Origin: Gammaproteobacteria bacterium
GTDB taxonomy: Bacteria; Pseudomonadota; Gammaproteobacteria; Acidithiobacillales; Acidithiobacillaceae
Length of the DNA: 64,000 nt
NCBI GenBank assembly: GCA_023381645.1
Contig: JAMCRJ010000089.1
Coordinates: forward strand, 1-64,000
Direction of reading: 5' to 3'
This document shows, piece by piece, positions 7,470 through 17,418 of this stretch (position 1 is the stretch's first letter; each line of letters begins with the position of its first letter). The position numbers and the translations under genes are program-made. The notes under the pieces were generated by a model. That model was given only the letters and a program-made list of their open reading frames with translations, ran no database searches and had not been told where the DNA came from.

Positions 7470-8759
7470 CTATTGCGTATGATCACGCGTAGTTGCTCTG
7501 CTAGCTTCGCGCTGATGATAATAATCGGAATAAAAGCTCATCTGCAGCCAGTCGGCGAATAACGCGCCAGCGTCGCTTAAACGGATAGATGCTTCGGTTA
7601 TGTCAATGCCTCCGGCTTCGGTCAGTCGCTTTAACGTGTGTTGAAAATGAGCTTCCGTTATGTCAATTCCATATGTGTGTCGAAATTCTGCTCGGCTGAT
7701 GTTCCCCTTCAAGCCGAATATAACTCGTCGGTGCATGATCTCATCTGTAGTCAAGAGATTTGCTTTTTCTGTTGGTAACCGATGATTAATTACGCAGTTT
7801 TCGTAATCGTGGAAATTGTCGAAATTGATATATTGAATGCCATCTATGTAACCGTACGAGCCAAGCCCAATTCCGATAAGGTTGGCCATGTCCTGCCATT
7901 TTTGAAGTTGTTGCCTATATGTCCACCTTGGTCCTTTTGTAAACCAGTCGACAAGCGGGCTGCGATGTTGGTATCCTAATCGTTTCATTCCGGCTATAAA
8001 TAGAATATGGGTAAATATCTGTTGCTCTTGGTCAAACATTGGAGTCTTCAAATGTTTTCTGTCAATTGCCTTGGGTTTTATAGAATACTGGTAGCTTGTA
8101 ACGGACGGGGTGTTGGCGATTTCTATACCTTTTAAGTCACCCAAAACTGCTTCAACGGAGTAACCTGGATAGCCTCGTATCAAATCTATATCTATATGGT
8201 CTATGCCGGCCTTCCTAACGTTATTTATTGCTGAAAAAATACCGGTATTATCCGCGCGTCGTCGCATTGAGATCAGAACATCGTTGTTAAATGACTCCGC
8301 GCCTATGCTTATGCGGTTAACTCCATATTGCTTTGCTAATAATATTTTTCTTATTGATATGGTTTCTGGGCTTCCTTCTAGAGTGAATTCTTCGCCGCTT
8401 GCTATTGTAAAGTGTGCGTGAATTAACTCAAAGAGAGTTTGCAGGGCGGGCTCGTCCAGTAATGTGGGGGTGCCACCCCCAATATATATGGATGCAACTG
8501 GTATTCTTGTGCCATAAAGTGAATTGAGTAAGGACGCTTCTTGCTCCAAGAGGTGCAAATACTTTGCGATCCGGCCATCGCTCGGCGTAGTGGCGGTGCG
8601 TGCGAAGTCGCAGTAAGAACATATCCCAGTACAAAAAGGAATATGGACGTAAAGCGTGTTTATAGTTCTGAGGCGCGCGCTATAGAGCTTATTTGTGTCC
8701 CGTGTGTTGAGATCTTGCTTCGATGGATACATAACTACAATATTGCTTGCGTTCCGCAT
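7470..8759 (-). CDS. HemW/HemN-like radical SAM protein
   Basis: The 429-aa protein has the HemN/HemW layout: LYVHIPFCTGICSYCDF carries the CxxxCxxC cluster motif near residue 42-49, IYIGGGTPTLL near residue 92 is the GGGTP SAM-binding element, and a HemN_C-like region follows (MHRRVIFGLKGNISRAEF, near residue 345). It is distinct from the housekeeping hemW at 21785 and is much more AT-rich. Relatives include heme chaperones, anaerobic coproporphyrinogen oxidases, heme-degrading enzymes such as HutW/ChuW, and methyltransferases of natural-product clusters; sequence alone does not choose. Its start overlaps the preceding small gene by 25 bases, so the two are probably co-translated. An alternative ATG lies at 8732. 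Confidence 0.8.
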   Translation of the reverse strand: MRNASNIVVMYPSKQDLNTRDTNKLYSARLRTINTLYVHIPFCTGICSYCDFARTATTPSDGRIAKYLHLLEQEASLLNSLYGTRIPVASIYIGGGTPTLLDEPALQTLFELIHAHFTIASGEEFTLEGSPETISIRKILLAKQYGVNRISIGAESFNNDVLISMRRRADNTGIFSAINNVRKAGIDHIDIDLIRGYPGYSVEAVLGDLKGIEIANTPSVTSYQYSIKPKAIDRKHLKTPMFDQEQQIFTHILFIAGMKRLGYQHRSPLVDWFTKGPRWTYRQQLQKWQDMANLIGIGLGSYGYIDGIQYINFDNFHDYENCVINHRLPTEKANLLTTDEIMHRRVIFGLKGNISRAEFRHTYGIDITEAHFQHTLKRLTEAGGIDITEASIRLSDAGALFADWLQMSFYSDYYHQREASRATTRDHTQ

Positions 8760-9022
8760 AAATAATTCTTTTTTATGCCATTAGTTCGTAGGTTGTTTAT
8801 TAAAGGCTTCATTGTGTCATAAATGTCGGCTGCTTCATCGGTTAGGCCATCGAAAATCATCTTATCGTTCTCCTGTGTTTTATGTAGCATTGCTGCTAGG
8901 GCATGAAGTGATCTTCCATCGTATTTGTCGCGATTATTAGATGTATACTGTTCTATAAACAGATTCCTCGCTATTTCAAGTGGGTAACCGGACGGCTGGT
9001 TGGCCAGTATGAAACAGGCCAT
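8735..9022 (-). CDS. Small protein of unknown function upstream of radical SAM gene
   Basis: The 95-residue frame begins MACFILANQPSGYPLEIARN and ends IKKNYLCGTQAIL. I do not recognise a family. It is mostly helical by eye with a polar middle part (HALAAMLHKTQENDK) and only two cysteines. The coupling with the radical SAM gene (25-bp overlap) argues that it is real. It could be a partner or carrier protein, a peptide substrate, or the tail of a larger gene cut by the IS30 insertion that lies directly upstream; an in-frame TAA stands at about 9041. The last explanation is plausible because the IS30 scar begins within 80 bp. Confidence 0.5.
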   Translation of the reverse strand: MACFILANQPSGYPLEIARNLFIEQYTSNNRDKYDGRSLHALAAMLHKTQENDKMIFDGLTDEAADIYDTMKPLINNLRTNGIKKNYLCGTQAIL

Positions 9023-9106
9023 GGTGATGAGCCGTTTCGCTTATTGTTGACATGAAGGATGCGTCGGTCCAATACTAATTTGGTCCTTTGGTAATACCCG
9101 GTCGGT

Positions 9107-9545
9107 ATCAAAGGCGCATTCAATGGGAGCGCCGTCGGCACCCTGGTGGACCGCAGCACCCGCTTCGTCATTCTGGCCAAGGGGGGTGGAGGATGCCTCC
9201 GCAGAAGCGGTGCTGGAAGGCTTCTCCAGACGCTTGCGCACGCTGCCCAAGGCATTGAGGAAGACCTTGACCTATGACCAGGGCCGGGAGATGGCACGGC
9301 ATGAGGAACTGGAACAGCGCGCCCATCTGCGGGTCTACTTTGCCGACCCCCACAGCCCCTGGCAGCGCCCCACCAATGAGAATACCAAAGGTCTACTCTG
9401 CCAGTACTTCCCGAAGGGAACGAATCTGTCGCAATACTCCCAGCAGTACTTGACCAAGGTGGCTAACGAAATGAATAATCGACCCAGAAAATCCTTGGGT
9501 TTTCGTACACCCACCGAAGTAATGGCACAGAAGATCAGAGACTTA
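9107..9545 (+). pseudogene. IS30-family transposase C-terminal remnant, frameshifted
   Basis: The plus strand encodes the second half of an IS30-type DDE transposase: IKGAFNGSAVGTLVDRSTR in one frame to about 9185, then, after a one-base shift, GVEDASAEAVLEGF, LTYDQGREMARHEEL, YFADPHSPWQRPTNENTKGLL and NNRPRKSLGFRTPTEV. The N-terminal HTH half and the terminal repeats are missing. The remnant sits between the AT-rich cassette and a LysR gene and probably records the event that joined them. Confidence 0.85.
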
Positions 9546-9655
9546 AAACGGCAATGTTGCGCTTCAAAATTGAAACCGCCTAGCCTATCGAACGGTGCCG
9601 CTGGCAGCGGATCTTGGTGGGTGAAAAATGCGATAGGGGAACCCACGGTTAAGGC

Positions 9656-10570
9656 ATGAACATGGACCTAAGACAATTACGCTATTTCGTGGCGGTGGCC
9701 GAGGAACTGCACTTCTCCCGGGCGGCGGAGCGATTGTATATGGCTCAACCGCCGCTGAGTCGGCAGATACGGGAGCTTGAGCGCTCCCTTGGCGTGCAAC
9801 TGCTGGTGAGAAACAAGCGCCGGGTCGCGCTCACGGAGGCGGGGGAGCGGTTTTTGGCGGAAGCGCGAACGCTGCTCGAACAGGCCGGGCGCGCCGTGGC
9901 CATAGCGCAACGGATCGCGTGCGGGGAACTCGGCTCTCTGGAGATCGGGTACGCGAACACGGTTCCTTATACCGGGACCTTGTCCACTGTGGTGGGAGCG
10001 TATCGACGAGCGTTTCCGGGAGTGAACCTGACGTTGGGCGAAATGACCAGTCAGCAACAAATTGACGGGATAGCTGAGGGCCGTCTCGACATTGGATTTG
10101 TCCGGCCCCATCTCCTTGAATGCCCGTCTTCAGTATCGTTGATGCCGTTGTTTGGGGAATCATTTCTCGTGGCGTTGCCGGAAACGCACCCGCTCGCCGA
10201 ATTAAACAGTATCCCCTTGTCTGTTTTGGCGGATCAACCGTTTATCTTTTACCCGCCCAAGCTGGGTACGGGCGTTTATGAGCAGGTAGGCGCTATGTGT
10301 CGGGAGGCGGGGTTTGCGCCCCGGATAGTGCAAGAGGCCAAACAGGCGGCAGCCATCATGAGTCTGGTGGCGGCAGGGCTCGGCGTATCGCTGGTTCCGG
10401 CTTCCCTTCGATGCGTGGCTATCCAGGGGGCGGTTTACCGCCCCTTGGAAGGGAATGCCACCCATACGGAAGTTGCGTTGGCGCATCGTGCCGGGGGATG
10501 TGGCGCAGCGGCGAAGGCGTTTATCGATATCGCCCTTTTGACAACCTCAGGACAGCCCCCGACCGCGTAA
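9656..10570 (+). CDS. LysR-family transcriptional regulator
   Basis: The 304-aa protein is a typical LysR regulator. The winged HTH is at the N-terminus (MDLRQLRYFVAVAEELHFSRAAERL, quoted here as the elements LRQLRYF and HFSRAAERL), followed by QPPLSRQIRELE and an effector-binding domain. The look is that of the BenM/CatM/HcaR branch, which controls aromatic catabolism. No target operon lies beside it: upstream is an IS30 scar and downstream an lnt fragment, so its regulon is elsewhere or lost. ATG at 9662 (MDLRQ) is an alternative start. GC is higher than in the adjacent AT-rich cassette. Confidence 0.85.
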   Translation: MNMDLRQLRYFVAVAEELHFSRAAERLYMAQPPLSRQIRELERSLGVQLLVRNKRRVALTEAGERFLAEARTLLEQAGRAVAIAQRIACGELGSLEIGYANTVPYTGTLSTVVGAYRRAFPGVNLTLGEMTSQQQIDGIAEGRLDIGFVRPHLLECPSSVSLMPLFGESFLVALPETHPLAELNSIPLSVLADQPFIFYPPKLGTGVYEQVGAMCREAGFAPRIVQEAKQAAAIMSLVAAGLGVSLVPASLRCVAIQGAVYRPLEGNATHTEVALAHRAGGCGAAAKAFIDIALLTTSGQPPTA

Positions 10571-10974
10571 GCCTGCTGGTTGCCTGCCTCGCCGTAACGC
10601 CGTCGCGGCCAGAAGGGCCGCAGCAGTGCCGGCCAGCTTCTGAAACGTCCGTAAGGTGTCATCCCCCGCATGGGTTGGATGACGCCGTCGAGGGCCGCCA
10701 CCTGGAACTGGGGCAGTCGGGCGTGAATGCCGCCTTCCGGCCCGATGATGGCGGTGTTGCCGGTGTTGGTGGCGCGCAGGGCGGGTTTCTGGTTTTCCAG
10801 AGAGCGCATGGCCAACATCTGCAGGCTTTGGGCGGAGGCGATGCTGTGTCCGTACCAGCCGTAATCGCTGATGTTCACCAGGAAGTCCGCCCCCTGAAGG
10901 ATGGACCGGCGCACATCCCACCCGGAAGACTCCTTCGATCATCTGTGAGGCGTCCGGGTTGATGAGGTGGCGCT
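10571..10974 (-). pseudogene. Apolipoprotein N-acyltransferase (lnt) C-terminal fragment
   Basis: The minus strand reads DVRRSILQGADFLVNISDYGWYG, followed by SIASAQSLQMLAMRSLEN, RATNTGNTAIIGPEGG and LDGVIQPMRGMTPYGRF. This is the end of the nitrilase-like domain and the last membrane segment of Lnt. A frame change is needed upstream of DVRRS, and the first two thirds of the gene are absent. It abuts the truncated integrase start at 10975. It was probably picked up by the island; a full lnt must be elsewhere because the enzyme is normally essential in proteobacteria. Confidence 0.65.
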
Positions 10975-11273
<299 letters not shown>

Positions 11274-11278
11274 TGAAG

Positions 11279-11307
11279 AAAGGCGTGGAATGCACTGACC
11301 CCACGCC
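11279..11307 (-). terminator. Probable rpoD terminator
   Basis: On the minus strand GGCGTGG (11301-11307) pairs with CCACGCC (11282-11288) and is followed by a T-rich run (TTTCTTC). It lies about 25 bp after the rpoD stop and before the tRNA. Confidence 0.55.
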
Positions 11308-11328
11308 CCCTACCGCAAAAAACATCTG

Positions 11329-13224
11329 TCACGACGGAATCGTCACTTCACCGTCCACAAAACTGCGCAGACGCTCCGATCGAGAGGGATGACGCAGTTT
11401 GCGCAGCGCCTTGGCTTCAATCTGGCGGATACGCTCACGAGTAACGTCAAACTGCTTGCCGACCTCCTCCAGCGTGTGGTCGGTATTCATCCCGATGCCA
11501 AAGCGCATACGCAATACCTTGGCTTCCCGCGCTGTCAGGCCATTGTCGAGCAATTCCTCGACCACTTCGCGAATGGCCGCGTTAACGGCGGAATCCGCTG
11601 GCGCGGTCACATTCCGGTCTTCGATGAAGTCGCCCAGGTGCGAATCTTCATCGTCACCAATGGGCGTCTCCATGGAGATAGGCTCCTTGGCAATTTTCAG
11701 CACCTTGCGGATTTTATCCTCAGGCATTTCCATCCGTTCCGCCAGCTCTTCAGGGGACGGTTCACGCCCCATTTCCTGGAGCATCTGCCGACTGATTCGA
11801 TTGAGTTTGTTTATGGTTTCGATCATATGTACCGGAATACGAATGGTCCGCGCCTGATCCGCAATACTCCGCGTAATGGCCTGGCGTATCCACCAAGTCG
11901 CATAAGTAGAGAATTTGTAGCCACGGCGGTATTCGAACTTGTCCACCGCTTTCATCAGGCCGATATTCCCTTCCTGAATCAAGTCCAGGAACTGCAGGCC
12001 ACGATTGGTATACTTCTTGGCGATAGAGATCACCAAACGCAGGTTGGCCTCCACCATTTCCTTCTTGGCACGCCGCGCCTTGGCCTCACCAATAGACATC
12101 AGACGGCTGGCCTCTTTGATCTCGGCAATCGGCAAACCGGCACGCTTCTCAATATTCGCCAGGCGTTTCATGGTCGCCACGATATCATCACGAAACTCAA
12201 CCAAACGGGTACTGTAGGCATGGCCAGCCGCGATTTGCTGATCAATCCAGCCGATATCGCCCTCATGACCGGGATAACTGCGTACAAAGTCTTTACGCGG
12301 GAAGTGCGCGCGTTCAATGCACAGTTCCATCAACTCCCGTTCGCACTGACGCACCTCTTCCGTTAGCCCGCGCAGGGCATCGGTCATGACGTCAATCTGA
12401 CGACCGTTGAGTTTGATTTCCAGGAAACGCTCGGCGAGCTCCCGGCGCTGCTGCTGATAACTTTCACCATGCATTTCACCATCGGCATGGCTGGCGAGCA
12501 GCGCGGTATACGCAGCACGAATGACCGCAAAACGCTCCAGTGCATCTTCGAGCTGTGGTCCCTTGTCTACGACTTCGATATCACCGTCTTCGGATTCTTC
12601 CTCATCCTCATCGACGTCCAGATCGGCGCCTTCCACCAGCACAGTTTCTTCCGCCTCACTGACGGTTTCTGCGTCCAGCGCGCTAAGATCAATAAAGGCG
12701 TCAACCACTTCATCCAGGCGCGTCTCGCCGCGCTCCACCCGAGCCGCGGCATCCAGAAGAAGAGAGATGGTCGTGGGGCAGGTCGATACAGCGCGCAACA
12801 CCTGCATCAGGCCATCTTCGATACGCCGGGCAATTTCGATTTCGCCTTCACGCGTGAGCAGCTCCACGCTGCCCATCTCGCGCATGTACATACGCACCGG
12901 ATCACTGGTTCGCCCGATATCCGCCTCGACCACGGCCAGGGCTTCTTCTGCCGCTTCTTCCGCTTCCTGAGCAGCGACTACGGCACCACCCTCCCCATCC
13001 ATCAGCAGGGTATCGTCGTCCGGAGCCTCCTCAAAGACTTCAATACCCATGTCATTGATCATGGAGATGACATTTTCCATCTGCTCGGGATCGAAAACCT
13101 CTTCCGGCAAATGATCATTGATCTCGCGATAGGTCAGGTAGCCTTGCTCTTTACCACGCGCAATAAGCCGCTTCAGCTCAGACCGCTGAGATTCATTATC
13201 CACTACACTCTCACCGTCTCTCAT
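11329..13224 (-). CDS. rpoD: RNA polymerase sigma factor RpoD (sigma-70)
   Basis: The primary sigma factor, 631 aa. Region 1.1 opens with [17 protein letters not shown]; region 1.2 has [11 protein letters not shown]; an acidic non-conserved insert follows ([10 protein letters not shown]); region 2 has [21 protein letters not shown] and [13 protein letters not shown]; region 4 ends in [20 protein letters not shown]. Length fits RpoD of gamma-like proteobacteria. The start is uncertain: ATG at 13224 or GTG at 13203, the latter preceded by a GGTGAGAG run and matching typical RpoD N-termini. It is the last gene of the rpsU-yqeY-mutS2-dnaG-rpoD run, with about 110 bp between dnaG and it that could hold an internal promoter. 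Confidence 0.97.
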   Translation of the reverse strand: MRDGESVVDNESQRSELKRLIARGKEQGYLTYREINDHLPEEVFDPEQMENVISMINDMGIEVFEEAPDDDTLLMDGEGGAVVAAQEAEEAAEEALAVVEADIGRTSDPVRMYMREMGSVELLTREGEIEIARRIEDGLMQVLRAVSTCPTTISLLLDAAARVERGETRLDEVVDAFIDLSALDAETVSEAEETVLVEGADLDVDEDEEESEDGDIEVVDKGPQLEDALERFAVIRAAYTALLASHADGEMHGESYQQQRRELAERFLEIKLNGRQIDVMTDALRGLTEEVRQCERELMELCIERAHFPRKDFVRSYPGHEGDIGWIDQQIAAGHAYSTRLVEFRDDIVATMKRLANIEKRAGLPIAEIKEASRLMSIGEAKARRAKKEMVEANLRLVISIAKKYTNRGLQFLDLIQEGNIGLMKAVDKFEYRRGYKFSTYATWWIRQAITRSIADQARTIRIPVHMIETINKLNRISRQMLQEMGREPSPEELAERMEMPEDKIRKVLKIAKEPISMETPIGDDEDSHLGDFIEDRNVTAPADSAVNAAIREVVEELLDNGLTAREAKVLRMRFGIGMNTDHTLEEVGKQFDVTRERIRQIEAKALRKLRHPSRSERLRSFVDGEVTIPS

Positions 13225-13335
13225 AACCAACCTGCACTCGCGGAAAGCCGCACATTATATAGGAAAAGCCATACACATGGAAAGGTGCCCCGTCACAGAA
13301 CTGCACCCTCAGCCCATTTTTTCATTTCATCCCGA

Positions 13336-15078
13336 TCAAACGCCGTTGCGCCTGTCGCGCCGGGACAAACGCACCACTTCAGCCCTCTCCTGCTCAGAGA
13401 GCGCACTCAAACCACCCTGATCTGCGGCCCGGCTGATAAAGTGGCTGCGCGCCGCAGCAAGGCGTTGGTTCACTCGCGCCACACAACCGGAAATTTCAAG
13501 GCGCATCAGCACCCGTTCTTCCTCTTCGCCAGAGTCACTCATCACCAGCGCGTAGCATACCTCCGCATGTTTCAGTACCGACAGTTTTGCGAATAGTTCG
13601 TGAGAGCTTAGATGGGTCATGTTGGCCAAAATATCAAGGGCCTCAGCCAGAATTTCAGCCATGGGATCACGGTCGAAGAGGAAAGGCAGCAAATCGCGGT
13701 CCAACGCCTGCCAGGCAGGGTCTTCAGGAAAATTCAGCAATAATCGCAAAGCCGTTTTAAAAAGGGATCGCCCTCCGGCGGCGGAGCATGTTGCTTTACG
13801 CGGTGTGCGCGACAGCGCGCGCCGGGCGACGGGCGCCAATCCGCAAAGCATCTGCACCCGTTGTTCATAAACCTCCCGCAGAACCGGATCGCTCACCCGT
13901 TTCAGAAAATCGCGCGCTGCATGCAGAAAAAGTGCCTTCTCATCTTCTGCGGCGAGGTTGTGCCGGCGCTGCAACTCCTCCAGAAAAAAATCGATGGCTG
14001 GACGCGCGGTCGGGAGCATTGATTCAAACATCGCGCCACCCTGTTCACGCACCAGCGAGTCCGGGTCCTGGCCATCCGGCAGGAACAGCAACCGTAGTAG
14101 ACGCCCCGCGCGCAGATGCTCCGGTGCCGCCTGCACGGCCCGCCAAGCCGCATTACGTCCGGCAGTATCGCCATCGAAACAGAGCAGCACCTCGGGCGCT
14201 GCCCGGAAGAGCATTTCCATCTGGCTGTCCCCCAAGGCCGTCCCGCTCGCCGCGACGGCGTAGTCGATGCCAGCCTGATGCAGGGTAATGACATCCAGGT
14301 ACCCTTCCACCAGCAGCACCCGCCCCGCTCGGCGCACCCCCTCCCTGGCCTGGTGCAGACCATAAAGCACCCGCCCCTTGTGGTAGAGCGCACTTTCCGG
14401 CGAGTTGAGGTATTTGGGTTCATGACCATCGAGACTGCGGCCCCCCAGTCCCACCGCCTGCCCTCGTCCGTCGCGGATCGGAAAAATCACCCGCCCGCGA
14501 AAACGGTCGTAGACCGATCCATCTTCACGGCCGCTCACCAGTCCCGCGCCCAGCAACTGCTGGCGCAACGATGGTTCCTTGCCCAGTTTCTGACTCAGAA
14601 ACTGGGCCGCAGGCGGTGCGTACCCCAGCTCGAAGCGCCCAATGATCTCATCGCCCAAGCCCCTTCCACGCAGATACGCCTGCGCCGGTGGGTGCTCTGC
14701 GAGGGCAGATCGGTAAACGCCAATGGCTTTTTGGAGAATCTCCCGCAATGGCCGAAGATTTTCCTGCTCTCCGGCAGGGCCGTCTTCCGGCAGGGCGACA
14801 CCGGCTTCGTCGGCGAGTGTCTTCACCGCCTCCGGAAAAGACAGCCGATCATAGGCCATCAAGAATCCGATGGCATTCCCATGAGCGTGACAGCCAAAGC
14901 AGTAATAAATCTGTTTGTCGGCGCTGACCGAGAAAGACGGGTTCTTTTCCTGATGAAAGGGGCAGCAGGCCCAGAAGTCCCGGCCTTTTTTCTTCAGAGG
15001 TACGCGGCTATCGATGAGGCGCACCAGATCACTGTGCTCCAGCAGGGCGTCAATGAATGCGGGAGAAAAGTTGGCCAT
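13336..15078 (-). CDS. dnaG: DNA primase
   Basis: The 580-aa protein synthesises RNA primers at the replication fork. The zinc-binding domain is at the N-terminus (CPFHQEKNPSFSV followed by YYCFGC), then the RNA polymerase/TOPRIM core with LLVEGYLDVITLHQAG near residue 255 and CFDGDTAGRNAAWRA near residue 305. The C-terminal helicase-binding domain (DnaB partner) follows. Length is normal. It starts 4 bp after the end of mutS2, and the two are clearly co-transcribed. It ends before a short gap to rpoD. Confidence 0.97.
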   Translation of the reverse strand: MANFSPAFIDALLEHSDLVRLIDSRVPLKKKGRDFWACCPFHQEKNPSFSVSADKQIYYCFGCHAHGNAIGFLMAYDRLSFPEAVKTLADEAGVALPEDGPAGEQENLRPLREILQKAIGVYRSALAEHPPAQAYLRGRGLGDEIIGRFELGYAPPAAQFLSQKLGKEPSLRQQLLGAGLVSGREDGSVYDRFRGRVIFPIRDGRGQAVGLGGRSLDGHEPKYLNSPESALYHKGRVLYGLHQAREGVRRAGRVLLVEGYLDVITLHQAGIDYAVAASGTALGDSQMEMLFRAAPEVLLCFDGDTAGRNAAWRAVQAAPEHLRAGRLLRLLFLPDGQDPDSLVREQGGAMFESMLPTARPAIDFFLEELQRRHNLAAEDEKALFLHAARDFLKRVSDPVLREVYEQRVQMLCGLAPVARRALSRTPRKATCSAAGGRSLFKTALRLLLNFPEDPAWQALDRDLLPFLFDRDPMAEILAEALDILANMTHLSSHELFAKLSVLKHAEVCYALVMSDSGEEEERVLMRLEISGCVARVNQRLAAARSHFISRAADQGGLSALSEQERAEVVRLSRRDRRNGV

Positions 15079-15081
15079 GGC

Positions 15082-17418
15082 TCAGCGTAACTCCAACTCG
15101 CTGACGCCGCCACCGCCATGCTCCGGCCGCGCCATACGCCATTGACTGACCCGAGGGTCTTGCCCGGCAAACTCGCGCACCATTTCAGCAAGTACCCCAT
15201 TGCCCTTACCATGCAGAATCTCGACCTGTCGACGACCGGCGGCTACGGCGCCATCCACATGACGACGCAGCGCCGCCAGGGCGTCTTCCCGAAGCTGTCC
15301 GCGCAAATCCAGACGCCAGGGATGATCCTCGGGGGTAGCATACCGGGTGCTGCCTTTTTCTTTTGGGAGCTGCAGCGCGGCGTCCACAGCAAATTGTGCG
15401 GCGGGCACCCACAACTGCTTGCCCCGTAATTGAATCTGCACCCTGTGTTGTGCGGGGTCCGCACGCAGCACTTGGGTCACCTGCCGGAGCGGCAGAAACA
15501 GACCCCTGGCCCCAACGGCAGGCAGGCTGTCCACTCGCTGCTCCTCCGCCCGGAAGGGGACTTCCAGACGTTGCAAAGCCGCCGTTGCCGCCTGGGTATC
15601 CCTCCCGGACTTGAGCGCTGCAATGGCTTGCCGCACCTGCTGGCGCGCCGTTGCCAGTATATCTTCCCATTCGGCGCGGGCGGCGGCGGCGGCTTTGTCG
15701 CGCTCCTGTCTCGCTGCCTCCAGTTCGCATTCCAGGCGGCGGGCCACCCTGGTGGCTTCGTCCCGCGCCAGTACGGCCTCGTCCATGGCCTGCCGGGCGG
15801 CCTGCAATAGGTTTCCCCGTTGCGCTTCCCAACGTTCCCAGTCCTGCCGGTCATCGGCATAGAGTGCCTCGGCGCGGTTCATTAGCGGTGCAGGCATCCC
15901 CACGCGCCGGGCAATGACCAGGCCCTGGCTCGCGCCGCCCACGCCCCACAGCAGACGGTAGGTGGGTTTCAAAGACTCTGCATCAAAACCCATACCTGCC
16001 AGGGCTACACCCGCATGGCTCAGGGCATAACGCTTCATCACTTCCAGATGGCTCGTGAGCAGTGTGCAGCATTCGGCCGCCAGCAAGGACTCTGCGACCG
16101 CCTGGGCCAGTGCGCCCCCTTCCCGCGGGTCGGTGCCATTGCCCAGTTCATCGAGAAGCACGAGACTGTGGGCGTCGGCATGCTCCAGCACTTCCCGAAG
16201 GCGCTGCACCTGCGCCGAAAAGGTGGAAAGATCCGTGTGGATATCCTGGGCGTCGCCGATGACCGCAAAGCACTTCGGGAAATAACCCAAAGTACCCTCC
16301 GCAGTTACCGGCAACCCCATGTAGGCCATCAGATGATTGAGTCCGAGTGCTTTCAGGACAGCCGTCTTGCCGCCGGTATTGGGGCCGGTAATGACCAGTT
16401 GCTGCGCGTCCGCCCCGAGACGCAGGGCGTTACCCACGACCTGCCCGGGATGGCGCAGACAAAGCAGCGGATGACGCAGGGCCTGCAGATCAAATGCCGC
16501 AGCCGCATCGACCCTGGGCAAAACCCCGCCACAGGCATCCCCCAGTTCCAGTCCCGCCCGTACCGCATCCAGCCGGCCCATAAGCCGCAAGGCGGCGACA
16601 ATGCCCGGCACTTCCAGCCCTACTGCCGCGCTCAGGGCACGAAGAATGCGCTCCTGCTCCTGAATTTCGACACGCCGGTCCTGAACCAGTTGATTATTCA
16701 GATCAACGGCTGCCAGCGGCTCCACAAAAAGGGTCTCACCACTTGCCGACCGGTCATGGACGATCGCCTTGATACGCCCTTTATGGCTGGCTTTGAGCGG
16801 TAGCACGTAACGCTCATTGCGCTGCACGATGACCTGGTCTTGCCAGTATTCCTGCCAGTCCCGATTACGCAGAAAGCCCTGCAGAAAACGCTGCAATTCG
16901 CTGCGGCTGACCCGCAAGCGCTGGCGCAGGAGGGCGAGATCCGCACTCGCCGTATCCAGGAGCTCACCCTCCTCATCCAACGCCGCGCTGAGACGGCGCA
17001 ACAAGGCCTCCGGGGGGTCAAGCTCACCTGCCAGCCCGGTCAGGGCATCCCGAGTCTCGCGCAAAGCTGCGGCGTAGCCTTTCAGTGCCGTCAGCACATC
17101 AAGTACCGCGCGCAAATCTCGCCCGCTGAGAACGGCACCTGGGCGCTGTGCCAGAACCAGCAGAGTATCGATATCAGGAAGATCGGAAACGGGGAGAAGA
17201 AAACCGGCGGAAAACCGCTGCGACAACCAGGCCAACCAATTCAAACGATCATGGATTTCCGCAAGCGGTACCCACGGGGTAGTCGCCGCAACATGTCTAC
17301 GGCCGTAGATATGGCCACAATGCTGTGACCACGCGCTCTGCACATCTCTGGCATCCAGAGCCCGCCAGAAGCTGTCCTGCCAAGGAGCAACCCCGGCCGC
17401 AGCCATGCCCCCGTCCAT
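15082..17418 (-). CDS. mutS2: Endonuclease MutS2 with Smr domain
   Basis: The 778-aa protein is a MutS-family ATPase of the MutS2 branch, which acts on branched DNA or, in some bacteria, on collided ribosomes rather than on mismatches. Visible: the MutS core and clamp (SRSELQRFL, YVLPLKASHKG), Walker A GPNTGGKTAVLKALGL near residue 335, Walker B LVLLDELGNGTDP near residue 410, a coiled-coil stretch rich in R/E/A (residues 510-580), and a C-terminal Smr nuclease-like domain with LDLRGQLREDALAAL and LHGKGNGVL. The ATG overlaps the yqeY stop (TGATG). Its place inside the rpsU-dnaG-rpoD operon is unusual. A GGGGG run precedes an alternative ATG at 17406. Confidence 0.95.
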   Translation of the reverse strand: MDGGMAAAGVAPWQDSFWRALDARDVQSAWSQHCGHIYGRRHVAATTPWVPLAEIHDRLNWLAWLSQRFSAGFLLPVSDLPDIDTLLVLAQRPGAVLSGRDLRAVLDVLTALKGYAAALRETRDALTGLAGELDPPEALLRRLSAALDEEGELLDTASADLALLRQRLRVSRSELQRFLQGFLRNRDWQEYWQDQVIVQRNERYVLPLKASHKGRIKAIVHDRSASGETLFVEPLAAVDLNNQLVQDRRVEIQEQERILRALSAAVGLEVPGIVAALRLMGRLDAVRAGLELGDACGGVLPRVDAAAAFDLQALRHPLLCLRHPGQVVGNALRLGADAQQLVITGPNTGGKTAVLKALGLNHLMAYMGLPVTAEGTLGYFPKCFAVIGDAQDIHTDLSTFSAQVQRLREVLEHADAHSLVLLDELGNGTDPREGGALAQAVAESLLAAECCTLLTSHLEVMKRYALSHAGVALAGMGFDAESLKPTYRLLWGVGGASQGLVIARRVGMPAPLMNRAEALYADDRQDWERWEAQRGNLLQAARQAMDEAVLARDEATRVARRLECELEAARQERDKAAAAARAEWEDILATARQQVRQAIAALKSGRDTQAATAALQRLEVPFRAEEQRVDSLPAVGARGLFLPLRQVTQVLRADPAQHRVQIQLRGKQLWVPAAQFAVDAALQLPKEKGSTRYATPEDHPWRLDLRGQLREDALAALRRHVDGAVAAGRRQVEILHGKGNGVLAEMVREFAGQDPRVSQWRMARPEHGGGGVSELELR

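Noticed and set aside
11389..12366. Long plus-strand frames opposite rpoD, dnaG, mutS2 and purL
   Set aside because: They are antisense shadows of high-GC genes with strong matches on the other strand.
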